DNA of 13,113 nucleotides from Alistipes sp. GTDB taxonomy: Bacteria; Bacteroidota; Bacteroidia; Bacteroidales; Rikenellaceae. A program made the translations under genes and the position numbers. Positions 6,718 through 13,113 of the stretch are shown here, one piece after another. The stretch is from assembly GCA_017934845.1 (NCBI GenBank), contig JAGBIR010000065.1:1-13113 (forward strand), in the 5' to 3' direction. Below the pieces are notes generated by a model. That model worked only from the letters and a program-made list of their open reading frames with translations. It did not search any database and was not told the DNA's origin. Numbering within the stretch: the stretch's first letter is position 1; the number at the start of each line of letters is the position of its first letter.

Positions 6718-6725
6718 TAAATTTG
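6718..6725 (+). promoter_or_regulatory. Promoter -7 element of fumarase gene
   Basis: TAAATTTG matches TAnnTTTG. The expected -33 position (about 6694-6697) does not show TTTG; the closest TTG is at 6686-6688, rather too far, so the site may need an activator or be weak. It implies a leader of about 53 bases, strikingly A-rich and poor in G (from about 6740 to 6784), the kind of unstructured leader used instead of a Shine-Dalgarno sequence in this phylum. Confidence 0.6.
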
Positions 6726-6784
6726 CAAAGATTTTGAGCAAGAAAAACCAAAAACTATAAAAACAAATAAAACAAAACATTAGT

Positions 6785-8401
6785 ATGGCTGACTTTATCT
6801 ATCAGGAACCCTATCCTATCGAGAAGGATACTACCGAGTATGAGCTTCTCACAACCGATTACGTAAAGGTCGTAGAGTGCGACGGACGTAAGATTCTGAA
6901 GGTGGACCCCAAGGGTCTGGAATTGCTCTCAAAGCGCGCTTATAGCGATGTGTCGTTCTATTTGCGTCCTTCGCATTTGGCAAAGCTGGCCTCTATTCTG
7001 GAGGATGAGGAGGCTTCGGATAATGATAAGTTCGTAGCTTACACAATGCTTATGAATCAGGCTGTAGCTGCCGAGGGTGAGTTGCCTACTTGTCAGGATA
7101 CAGGTACTGCAATCTGTATCGGCCATAAGGGCGAGGATGTCTATACAGGTGCCGACGATGCCGAGTGTATTGCTCGCGGTGTGTACGAGACCTATAAGGA
7201 GCGCAATTTGCGTTATTCGCAGGTTGTACCTTTTACAATGACCGACGAGAAGAATTCGGGTACAAACCTCCCCGCTCAGATCGATATCTATGCTGGTCAC
7301 CCCGGCTCAATGGAGTATGAGTTCTTGTTCATCACAAAGGGTGGTGGCTCGGCAAATAAGACCTTCCTCTATCAGCAGACAAAGGCTCTGTTGAACGAGA
7401 AGTCGCTCGTTGCTTTCTTTAAGGAGCATTTGAAGGATTTGGGTACTTCAGCTTGTCCTCCCTATCACTTGGCAGTCTGCATCGGTGGTACATCGGCCGA
7501 GATGTGTTTGTCAACAGTGAAGAAGGCTTCGGCAGGCTACCTCGACCATCTGCCCACATCGGGCAATGAGGGTGGTCGCTGCTTCCGCGATTTGGAGTGG
7601 GAGGAGAAGATTACCAAGATGTGTCAGGAGATGGGTATGGGTGCCCAGTTCGGTGGTAAGTACTATGTTCACGATGTTCGCGTAATCCGCGCACCTCGTC
7701 ACGCAGCAAGCTGCCCCGTAGCTATCGGCGTAAGCTGCTCGGCCGACCGTAATATCAAGGCGAAGATCACTCCCGAGGGTATCTTCGTAGAGAAGTTGGA
7801 GAAGAATCCTGCACGCTTCCTGCCTGCCGAGGCTCCCGCAATGAGCCCCGCTATCGACATCGATTTGGATGAGGGTATGGATAAGGTACGCGAGATTTTG
7901 ACCAAGTATCCTATTAAGACTCGTTTGAATTTGAAGGGTACTTTGATCGTAGCTCGCGATATCGCTCACGCACGCATCAAGCAGATGTTGGACGAGGGTA
8001 AGCCTATGCCCGAGTATTTCAAGAAGCACCCCGTATATTACGCAGGCCCTGCAAAGACTCCCGAGGGTATGGCTTCAGGCTCATTTGGCCCTACAACAGC
8101 TGGTCGTATGGATCCCTATGTTGATCTGTTCCAGAAGGCCGGTGGTTCGATGGTTATGGTAGCGAAGGGTAACCGCTCGCAGGCTGTAACCGACGCTTGT
8201 AAGGCTAACGGAGGTTTCTACCTCGGCTCAATCGGTGGCCCGGCTGCCGTTTTGGCAAAGAACTCAATCAAGAGTGTTGAGGTTGTTGACTTCCCCGAAC
8301 TCGGTATGGAGGCCGTGCGTAAGATCTATGTCGAGAACTTCCCTGCCTTTATCATCGTCGATGACAAGGGTAACGACTTCTTCGCACCGTTTGCACACTA
8401 A
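6785..8401 (+). CDS. fum: Class I (4Fe-4S) fumarate hydratase
   Basis: This 538-residue single-chain enzyme interconverts fumarate and L-malate in the cytoplasm. In anaerobic Bacteroidales it serves the reductive branch from oxaloacetate to succinate. Both halves of class I fumarases are present and fused: an N-terminal catalytic region to about 330 and a C-terminal region from about 350 with [22 protein letters not shown] (421-442). The three cluster cysteines are C103 ([10 protein letters not shown]), C224 (SACPPYH) and C318 (SCSAD), with spacing essentially that of E. coli FumA (C105, C224, C318). GGGSANK (187-192) and RNIKAKI are further family landmarks. Such clusters have one open iron and are damaged by oxygen and superoxide, which is of note beside ferritin and bat genes. 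Codon bias is strong, suggesting high expression. A terminator follows the stop. Confidence 0.97.
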   Translation: MADFIYQEPYPIEKDTTEYELLTTDYVKVVECDGRKILKVDPKGLELLSKRAYSDVSFYLRPSHLAKLASILEDEEASDNDKFVAYTMLMNQAVAAEGELPTCQDTGTAICIGHKGEDVYTGADDAECIARGVYETYKERNLRYSQVVPFTMTDEKNSGTNLPAQIDIYAGHPGSMEYEFLFITKGGGSANKTFLYQQTKALLNEKSLVAFFKEHLKDLGTSACPPYHLAVCIGGTSAEMCLSTVKKASAGYLDHLPTSGNEGGRCFRDLEWEEKITKMCQEMGMGAQFGGKYYVHDVRVIRAPRHAASCPVAIGVSCSADRNIKAKITPEGIFVEKLEKNPARFLPAEAPAMSPAIDIDLDEGMDKVREILTKYPIKTRLNLKGTLIVARDIAHARIKQMLDEGKPMPEYFKKHPVYYAGPAKTPEGMASGSFGPTTAGRMDPYVDLFQKAGGSMVMVAKGNRSQAVTDACKANGGFYLGSIGGPAAVLAKNSIKSVEVVDFPELGMEAVRKIYVENFPAFIIVDDKGNDFFAPFAH

Positions 8402-8417
8402 TATTTTTCGATATTGA

Positions 8418-8457
8418 CATTTTGCACCTCCTCAAGTGGGGTGCAAAATGTTGTTTT
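8418..8457 (+). terminator. Intrinsic terminator after fumarase
   Basis: CATTTTGCACC (8418-8428) and GGTGCAAAATG (8440-8450) form a perfect 11-base-pair stem around an 11-base loop, followed by TTGTTTT. It isolates fumarase from the batD unit. Confidence 0.88.
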
Positions 8458-8529
8458 ACAACTACCCATTTGCGGTAAAATTTTTATGTGGACGAAATAA
8501 AACTATCTCCGCTTGCGTTTTATTAGGTA

Positions 8530-8550
8530 ATCTGTCGGCCTACGGCAGAT
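8530..8550 (+). other. Hairpin in the batD leader
   Basis: ATCTGTCG (8530-8537) pairs with CGGCAGAT (8543-8550) through 8 base pairs, one of them G-U, around a 5-base loop. It ends 16 bases before the chosen batD ATG (8567) and buries the first bases of an alternative ATG at 8549. There is no T run, so it is not a terminator. It may protect the mRNA end or affect start choice. Further upstream, TATCTCCG (8504-8511) resembles the -7 element TATCTTTG but has two mismatches; it is the best promoter candidate I see for this unit. Confidence 0.4.
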
Positions 8551-8566
8551 GTTTAGCAAAACGAAT

Positions 8567-10414
8567 ATGACAAAGATTAAAGGATTTTTATTGCGAACAC
8601 TCTTTACGTTGGCGGCACTCTTTTCGCTCTTGGTGGCGCGTGCCGATGGCAATATTACGTTCGAGGTTAATACCCCGCTGATTGTTGCTGCTGGCGAGAT
8701 GTTCCGTGTGGAGTTTATTCTTGAGAATGGCCGACCCGAGAAGGAGTCCTTTGTGGCTCCCGACTTTGCCGGCTTGGAGGTCTTGGCGGGCCCTACGGTG
8801 GCGACAGGCTCTTCGTTCCAGATGATTAATGGCGTTAGCTCCAGCACTACGACCTATACAATCACCTATGTGGTTGTGGCCAATGAGCCGGGTAATCTTA
8901 CTATCGGCTCGGCAAAGGCTACGGTTAAGGGGACGACCTACCATACGAAGGCTACCCCCATCGAGGTTGTGGCTCAGAATAGCAACCGTCAGGAGGAGGC
9001 TGCTGTCGAGCAGGGCAATGCCGTGCAGAATCAGGTGGCACGCGACGATATATTGCTTAGACTGAACCTTTCGCGTTCGACGGTATATCAGGGCGAACCT
9101 ATCCGCGCATCGCTTACGCTCTATACGCGAGCCCGCATTGCCGGTATTGAGGATGTTAAACTCCCGTCGTTCAACGGCTTCTGGTCGCAGGAGTTGCCTA
9201 CCGACGATTATCAGCCCCAGCGCGAGACGGTCGATGGCAAGGTTTACGATTCACGCATCATCAAGGAGTATCTGCTCTATCCCCAGCAGGCGGGAACGCT
9301 TACAATCGAGCCTACGGAGATGACTGCCGTGGCGCAGGTCGTAATGCAGAGCCGTCGCAATTTCGATCCCTTCTTTGGTAGTGGCTCTGAGGTCTATAAC
9401 GTGCCTCGCCGACTCTCGACAGGTGCTATCCGTGTCGCTGTTAAGGCTTTGCCGTCAGGAGCACCCGCATCGTTTAGCGGTGCTGTCGGCTCGTTTACTA
9501 TGGATGCTACGATGCCTCCCGCATCACTCAAGGCAAACTCGGCCGCAACGCTTAAGTTGAGGATTGCGGGTACGGGAAATCTTACATTTTTGGAGGCTCC
9601 AAAGTTGGATTTGCCGTCGTCGTTCGAGCTTTATAACGTGCGTTCAACCGAGTCGATTCGCTCTTCAGCAGCAGGTACTTCGGGTTATCGCGATTTTGAA
9701 TATCCCTTTATTGCGCGTGCCGAGGGTGAGTATGATATTCCGGCAGTGGCGTTTACCTATTTCAGCCCCGAGGCGGGCGAGTATGTGACGCTGAACTCTG
9801 CGCCAATTCATATCGATGTTGAGCCCGATGGTACGGCCGGTGCAGCGGCTCCGGTGCAGGTTCTGCCCGGTGCATCGAAGGAGGGTGTGCGTCAGTTGGG
9901 TAGCGATATCCGCTATATCAAACTTGGCGACCCGGCATTACGTTCATCAGCTACGCCATTGATGTTCAGCACAATGTATTATGCATTGCTGACGCTTATC
10001 GTGGTGGCGTTTATAATCGCTTACTTTGTGTTGCGCCGCATGATACGCGATAAACGCAACGTAGTTCTGGTGCGTAATCGTCGAGCCAATAAGGTTGCTG
10101 TTCAGCGATTCCGCGCAGCCGAGAAGTTTATCAAGGAGGGCAATCGTCACGCCTTCTTCGAGGAGATGTTGCGTGCTTTGTGGGGTTATATGAGCGATAA
10201 ACTCAACATCCCCGTTTCAGACCTTACGAAGGAGAATATCCGTCAGGAGTTGCAGCGTCGTGGCGTCAATGCGGCCGAGGCACAGCACTTTACCGACATT
10301 ATCTCGCAGTGCGACGAGGCGCAGTATTCGCCCGTTGAGTCGGTGCAGATGGATCAGGTCTATGCCGAGGGTGTGAACGTAATTTCGCATATTGAATCAG
10401 TCATCAAACGATAA
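8567..10414 (+). CDS. batD: BatD, aerotolerance/envelope-stress membrane protein
   Basis: This 615-residue protein belongs to the BatD family, named from the Bacteroides aerotolerance operon; its molecular activity is not established. Seen directly: a signal peptide (MTKIKGFLLR, hydrophobic core, cut near ARADG, about residue 26); a long periplasmic part of several beta-sandwich repeats, including TPLIVAAGEMFRVEF, a second repeat opening with LNLSRSTVYQGEPI and a later SFSGAVGSFTMDATM; one transmembrane segment at about 470-490 (ALLTLIVVAFIIAYFVL); and a basic cytoplasmic domain of about 120 residues. The start at 8567 gives a standard signal peptide; an in-frame ATG at 8549 would add MFSKTN and sits in a hairpin. 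batE follows after 5 bases. The usual partners moxR, the DUF58 gene, batA, batB and batC are not in this window, and fumarase with a terminator lies directly upstream. Confidence 0.93.
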   Translation: MTKIKGFLLRTLFTLAALFSLLVARADGNITFEVNTPLIVAAGEMFRVEFILENGRPEKESFVAPDFAGLEVLAGPTVATGSSFQMINGVSSSTTTYTITYVVVANEPGNLTIGSAKATVKGTTYHTKATPIEVVAQNSNRQEEAAVEQGNAVQNQVARDDILLRLNLSRSTVYQGEPIRASLTLYTRARIAGIEDVKLPSFNGFWSQELPTDDYQPQRETVDGKVYDSRIIKEYLLYPQQAGTLTIEPTEMTAVAQVVMQSRRNFDPFFGSGSEVYNVPRRLSTGAIRVAVKALPSGAPASFSGAVGSFTMDATMPPASLKANSAATLKLRIAGTGNLTFLEAPKLDLPSSFELYNVRSTESIRSSAAGTSGYRDFEYPFIARAEGEYDIPAVAFTYFSPEAGEYVTLNSAPIHIDVEPDGTAGAAAPVQVLPGASKEGVRQLGSDIRYIKLGDPALRSSATPLMFSTMYYALLTLIVVAFIIAYFVLRRMIRDKRNVVLVRNRRANKVAVQRFRAAEKFIKEGNRHAFFEEMLRALWGYMSDKLNIPVSDLTKENIRQELQRRGVNAAEAQHFTDIISQCDEAQYSPVESVQMDQVYAEGVNVISHIESVIKR

Positions 10415-10419
10415 GAGAT

Positions 10420-11253
10420 ATGAAACGATATATAATTTTGATTCTGTCGCTGTTGTACATATCGTATTCCTATGCGCAGGAGGCGGAGCAGGCGGTGGAG
10501 AGTGCAGAGCAGGCGGCCTCTACTGTCGAGCAGAGCGTTGCACAACCTATGGCTGCGACTCCTACACAAATGTGGGAGCAGGCAAATGCTGCCTACAACA
10601 GTGGTGATTACTCATCGGCTTTGAAACTATATGAGGCTATTCAGACCGAGGGTTTGCACTCTGCTGCGTTGTATTACAATATGGCAAACGCCTATTTCAA
10701 GATGGACGAGCTGGCAGAGTCTATCCTCTACTACAATCGCGCCCTGCGCCTTGCACCTGCCGATGAGGATATCCGCCATAACTTGGAGTATGCCGAATCG
10801 ATGACCAAAGATAGCATCGAGAAGATTCCCGAATTTATCCTTACGACGTGGGTGCGTGCCGTTCGTGGTGCGTTTAGCTCTACGGCGTGGAGCGTGTTGT
10901 CGCTTGTGCTGCTGGCTACGTCACTTGCAATGATGCTCGTCTATTTGTTGGCACAGCGTCTGTCGTTGCGTAAGGTGGGCTTCTATGTGATGATGGTTGC
11001 GGGCGTGCTGTTTATCTTGACAACTATTTTTGCTTGGGGCGAGGGCCGTATGGATGTCGAGCATCGTGAGGCTGTTGTTATGAACTCGGCTGTATCAATA
11101 AAGAGCTCGCCCGATAGAGCCGCCACCGAGCTTTTCGTGCTTCACGAGGGTACAAAACTCGTCATAGGTGCTACCATCGACGGCTGGGCCGAGGTGCGTA
11201 TTGCCGATGGCCGTAAGGGCTGGATCGAGGAGAGCCGCATCGAGCGAATTTAA
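10420..11253 (+). CDS. batE: BatE-like protein: signal peptide, TPR, two membrane segments, SH3b domain
   Basis: This 277-residue protein has, in order: a signal peptide (residues 1-19, ending YSYAQ); a low-complexity Glu/Ala/Gln stretch (20-45) with three repeats of the type EQA; two TPR units (about 50-117, with NAAYNSGDYSSALKLYE and ALYYNMANAYFKM); two transmembrane segments (about 156-178 and 187-206); and a C-terminal bacterial SH3 domain (about 215-277, with VSIKSSPD and GWAEVRIADGRKGWI). This architecture is that of BatE in Bacteroidota. TPR and SH3b domains suggest protein-protein and cell-wall contact on the periplasmic side; the exact role is unknown. It starts 5 bases after batD, so the two are almost certainly translated from one mRNA, and recR follows after 19 bases. 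Confidence 0.9.
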   Translation: MKRYIILILSLLYISYSYAQEAEQAVESAEQAASTVEQSVAQPMAATPTQMWEQANAAYNSGDYSSALKLYEAIQTEGLHSAALYYNMANAYFKMDELAESILYYNRALRLAPADEDIRHNLEYAESMTKDSIEKIPEFILTTWVRAVRGAFSSTAWSVLSLVLLATSLAMMLVYLLAQRLSLRKVGFYVMMVAGVLFILTTIFAWGEGRMDVEHREAVVMNSAVSIKSSPDRAATELFVLHEGTKLVIGATIDGWAEVRIADGRKGWIEESRIERI

Positions 11254-11272
11254 TTTTAATACCTCCCAAACA

Positions 11273-11869
11273 ATGTCGAAACTATTGCAAGAGGCTGTTG
11301 CGGAGTTTGCCAAATTGCCGGGCATAGGTCGTCGTACGGCCCTGCGCTTGGCGATGCATCTGTTGAAGATGGATGAGTCGGCCGTAGAGCAGATGACCTC
11401 GTCGATTGCCCGCTTCCGCCGCGATATACGCCATTGCGAGTTGTGTAACAACCTCTCGGATACCGACCGCTGCCCGATATGTTGCAACCCCGAGCGTGAT
11501 CGCTCGACGGTGTGCGTTGTCGAGCAGGTGGGCGATCTTATGTCGATCGAGAATACCCGCCAATATAAGGGCCTGTATCATGTGCTGGGAGGCGTAATTT
11601 CGCCTATGCAGGGCATTGGGCCATCCGATTTGAAGATCGATATGCTGGTCGATAAGGTCGCGTCGGGAGCCGTCAAGGAGGTTATTTTGGCAATATCGAC
11701 ATCGGTCGAGGGCGAAACGACACTCTTCTATATTATGAATCGCCTGAAGCAGTTCCCTGCGGTGAAGGTTACAACCATCGCCCGCGGTATCGGCTTTGGC
11801 GACGAGCTGGAGTATGTTGACGAGCTGACCATTACCCACGCCCTGCTGAATCGCCGCGAGGTAGAGTAG
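11273..11869 (+). CDS. recR: Recombination mediator protein RecR
   Basis: This 198-residue protein acts with RecO (and RecF) to load RecA on gapped single-stranded DNA covered by SSB. Seen directly: a helix-hairpin-helix with KLPGIGRRTALRLAMHLL (14-31); a four-cysteine zinc site C55, C58, C67 and C70, with an extra adjacent C71; a Toprim domain starting CVVEQVGDLMSIE (81-93); and the C-terminal ARGIGFGDELEYVDELT segment (170-186), the Walker-B-like signature of RecR. Length equals the family norm of about 200. The ATG at 11273 gives the conserved N-terminus; an in-frame start at 11168 would overlap batE by 86 bases and adds unrelated sequence. It is placed 19 bases after batE, so its expression is probably tied to batD/batE. 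No terminator is seen before prfC. Confidence 0.97.
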   Translation: MSKLLQEAVAEFAKLPGIGRRTALRLAMHLLKMDESAVEQMTSSIARFRRDIRHCELCNNLSDTDRCPICCNPERDRSTVCVVEQVGDLMSIENTRQYKGLYHVLGGVISPMQGIGPSDLKIDMLVDKVASGAVKEVILAISTSVEGETTLFYIMNRLKQFPAVKVTTIARGIGFGDELEYVDELTITHALLNRREVE

Positions 11870-11880
11870 AAACAGATATT

Positions 11881-11912
11881 TTTCAAATTACAAGATTATT
11901 ATACTATCTTTG
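11881..11912 (+). promoter_or_regulatory. Promoter of prfC with overlapping palindrome
   Basis: TTTC (11881-11884) and TATCTTTG (11905-11912) are 20 bases apart and match the Bacteroidota promoter with one mismatch in the upstream box. The ATG is at 11935, giving a short leader of about 17 bases. The perfect inverted repeat TCTTTGC-GCC-GCAAAGA (11907-11923) covers the -7 box and the expected transcription start. Confidence 0.72.
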
Positions 11913-11934
11913 CGCCGCAAAGAATTAGACTATT

Positions 11935-13113
11935 ATGGCATTAATCGACGAAATCACCAAACGAAGAACATTTGCAGTCATTGCACACCCCGATGCGGGT
12001 AAGACAACCTTGACCGAGAAGTTGCTCCTCTTCGGTGGAGCTATCCACGTGGCAGGAGCCGTTAAGAGTAATAAGATTAAGAAGGGTGCTACATCCGACT
12101 TTATGGAGATTGAGCGTCAGCGAGGTATCTCGGTGGCAACCTCTGTGATGGGTTTCAACTATAAGGATGTCAAGATCAATATCCTTGATACCCCGGGTCA
12201 CGAGGACTTTGCCGAGGATACCTATCGTACACTGACGGCCGTTGACTCGGTTATCATCGTGATAGACGGCGCGAAGGGTGTCGAGGCGCAGACCTTGAAG
12301 TTGATGAACGTCTGCCGTATGCGCTCTACGCCGGTTATGGTCTTTGTCAACAAGATGGACCGCCCGTGTAAGGATCCGTTCGATTTGCTCGACGAGATCG
12401 AGCGCGAGTTGCAGATTCGCGTGCGCCCATTGGCATTCCCCATCTCGAGTGGCGATACGTTCAAGGGCGTGTATAATATTTACGAGAAGAATCTCTCGCT
12501 CTTTACATCGGATGAGCGTCAGACGGCCGATGCCTCTACGGTTGATTTCAGCGATATATCGTCGCCCGAGTTGGATTCATATATCACTCCGCAGTTTGCT
12601 TCGCGCCTGCGTGAGGATTTGGAGTTGGTCGAGGGCGTTTACGACGATTTCGATCGTCAGGCATACCTCGATGGTAAGCTCGCACCCGTATTCTTCGGCT
12701 CGGCAGTGAATAACTTTGGTGTACGCGAATTGTTGGAGTGCTTTATCCGCATTGCTCCCTCGCCGCGTAACTCTACAACCGAGAGCCGTATGGTTGAGCC
12801 GTCTGAACAGAAGATGTCGGGCTTTATCTTTAAGATTCACGCCAATATGGACCCCAACCACCGCGACCGTATCGCATTTATGAAGATATGTTCGGGTACG
12901 TTCGAGCGTAATAAAAACTACTTGCACGTTCGTAGCGGCAAGCAGCTCAAGTTCTCATCGCCCACAGCCTTTATGGCCGAGAAGAAGTCGGTTATCGACT
13001 TCGCTTACCCGGGCGATATTGTCGGTCTGCACGATACGGGAACATTCAAGATTGGCGATACGTTCACCGAGGGCGAGAAGCTTAAGTTTACGGGTATTCC
13101 CTCGTTCTCTCCC
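11935..13113 (+). CDS. prfC: Peptide chain release factor 3 (partial, cut by window end)
   Basis: The first 393 codons of RF3, a translational GTPase that removes RF1/RF2 from the ribosome after peptide release; full-length family members have about 525-530 residues, so roughly a quarter is missing at the 3' side only because the window ends. Seen directly: G1 HPDAGKTT (18-25); the RF3-typical [18 protein letters not shown] followed by RGISVATS (63-70, switch I/G2); G3 DTPGHEDF (85-92); G4 NKMD (139-142); and a candidate G5 at PISSG (169-173). The stretch [18 protein letters not shown] and the DFMEIE motif separate it from EF-G and TypA. The domain II beta barrel begins near residue 300. The reading frame remains open to the last base. 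It has its own promoter 23 bases before the ATG, so it can be expressed apart from recR. Confidence 0.97.
   Translation, partial: MALIDEITKRRTFAVIAHPDAGKTTLTEKLLLFGGAIHVAGAVKSNKIKKGATSDFMEIERQRGISVATSVMGFNYKDVKINILDTPGHEDFAEDTYRTLTAVDSVIIVIDGAKGVEAQTLKLMNVCRMRSTPVMVFVNKMDRPCKDPFDLLDEIERELQIRVRPLAFPISSGDTFKGVYNIYEKNLSLFTSDERQTADASTVDFSDISSPELDSYITPQFASRLREDLELVEGVYDDFDRQAYLDGKLAPVFFGSAVNNFGVRELLECFIRIAPSPRNSTTESRMVEPSEQKMSGFIFKIHANMDPNHRDRIAFMKICSGTFERNKNYLHVRSGKQLKFSSPTAFMAEKKSVIDFAYPGDIVGLHDTGTFKIGDTFTEGEKLKFTGIPSFSP

Noticed and set aside
7511..8029. 172-codon open frame on the minus strand inside fumarase
   Set aside because: Antisense to the cluster-binding part of fumarase; its openness follows from strong codon bias in the real gene.
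10475..10545. Repeat-like GAGCAGGCG units at the start of batE
   Set aside because: Only three imperfect copies encoding a short EQA-rich linker after the signal peptide; not a meaningful DNA repeat.
11168..11272. Upstream extension of recR by 35 codons
   Set aside because: It overlaps the end of batE in another frame and adds unrelated sequence; the start at 11273 gives the normal RecR N-terminus and length.
11282..11839. 185-codon open frame on the minus strand inside recR
   Set aside because: It is entirely antisense to recR, which carries all its conserved motifs; composition is that of a shadow frame.
1..13113. tRNA, rRNA, CRISPR array, insertion sequence, phage gene or attachment site
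   Set aside because: I looked for cloverleaf-like ends, regularly spaced repeats, transposase motifs and terminal inverted repeats and saw none; the spacers are short and explained by promoters and terminators.

Overview
The window reads as ordinary core chromosome of a Bacteroidota bacterium, most likely of the order Bacteroidales (Rikenellaceae/Alistipes-like is my guess, held with low confidence). The reasons are the promoter cores of the form TAnnTTTG upstream of several genes, the lack of clear Shine-Dalgarno sequences before good start codons, the presence of batD/batE and a single-chain class I fumarase, and strong GAG/AAG/TTG codon preference in a mid-GC background.

Layout, left to right. 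Positions 1-~600 are visibly AT-rich: the last 18 codons of an unidentified gene, then a small secreted protein with a carboxypeptidase-regulatory-like beta fold. This looks like the edge of accessory DNA and is closed by an intrinsic terminator at 645-680. A Bacteroidota-type promoter then drives dnaX almost without a leader, followed in the same direction by tyrS and folB, with a terminator at about 4440-4473. Next comes a stand-alone sodium:neurotransmitter-symporter family transporter. It converges on a ferritin gene on the minus strand, and one hairpin between them (5961-5992) can serve both. Ferritin and class I fumarate hydratase diverge from a 249-base AT-rich spacer holding a promoter core for each. 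After the fumarase terminator come batD, batE and recR, closely spaced on the plus strand, and finally prfC (release factor 3) with its own promoter, cut by the window end after 393 codons.

The genes serve replication and repair (dnaX, recR), translation (tyrS, prfC), folate synthesis (folB), amino-acid-type transport, iron storage, the reductive/oxidative C4 pathway (fumarase) and envelope stress or aerotolerance (batD/E). Ferritin, an oxygen-sensitive 4Fe-4S fumarase and the Bat proteins side by side give the middle of the window an iron/oxygen theme.

The most striking observation is inside dnaX. Exactly at the end of the clamp-loader core (domain III) the gene has a run of eleven A residues. 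In both alternative reading frames the run is followed within 17 bases by a stop codon, and a small hairpin follows it directly. This is the layout expected of a slippage site producing a short gamma-like DnaX (365 or 369 residues) beside full-length tau (641 residues). Other items are a remodelled Na1 site in the transporter, a perfect palindrome over the prfC promoter, and a bat locus that starts at batD. I saw no tRNA, rRNA, CRISPR array, insertion sequence or phage gene.
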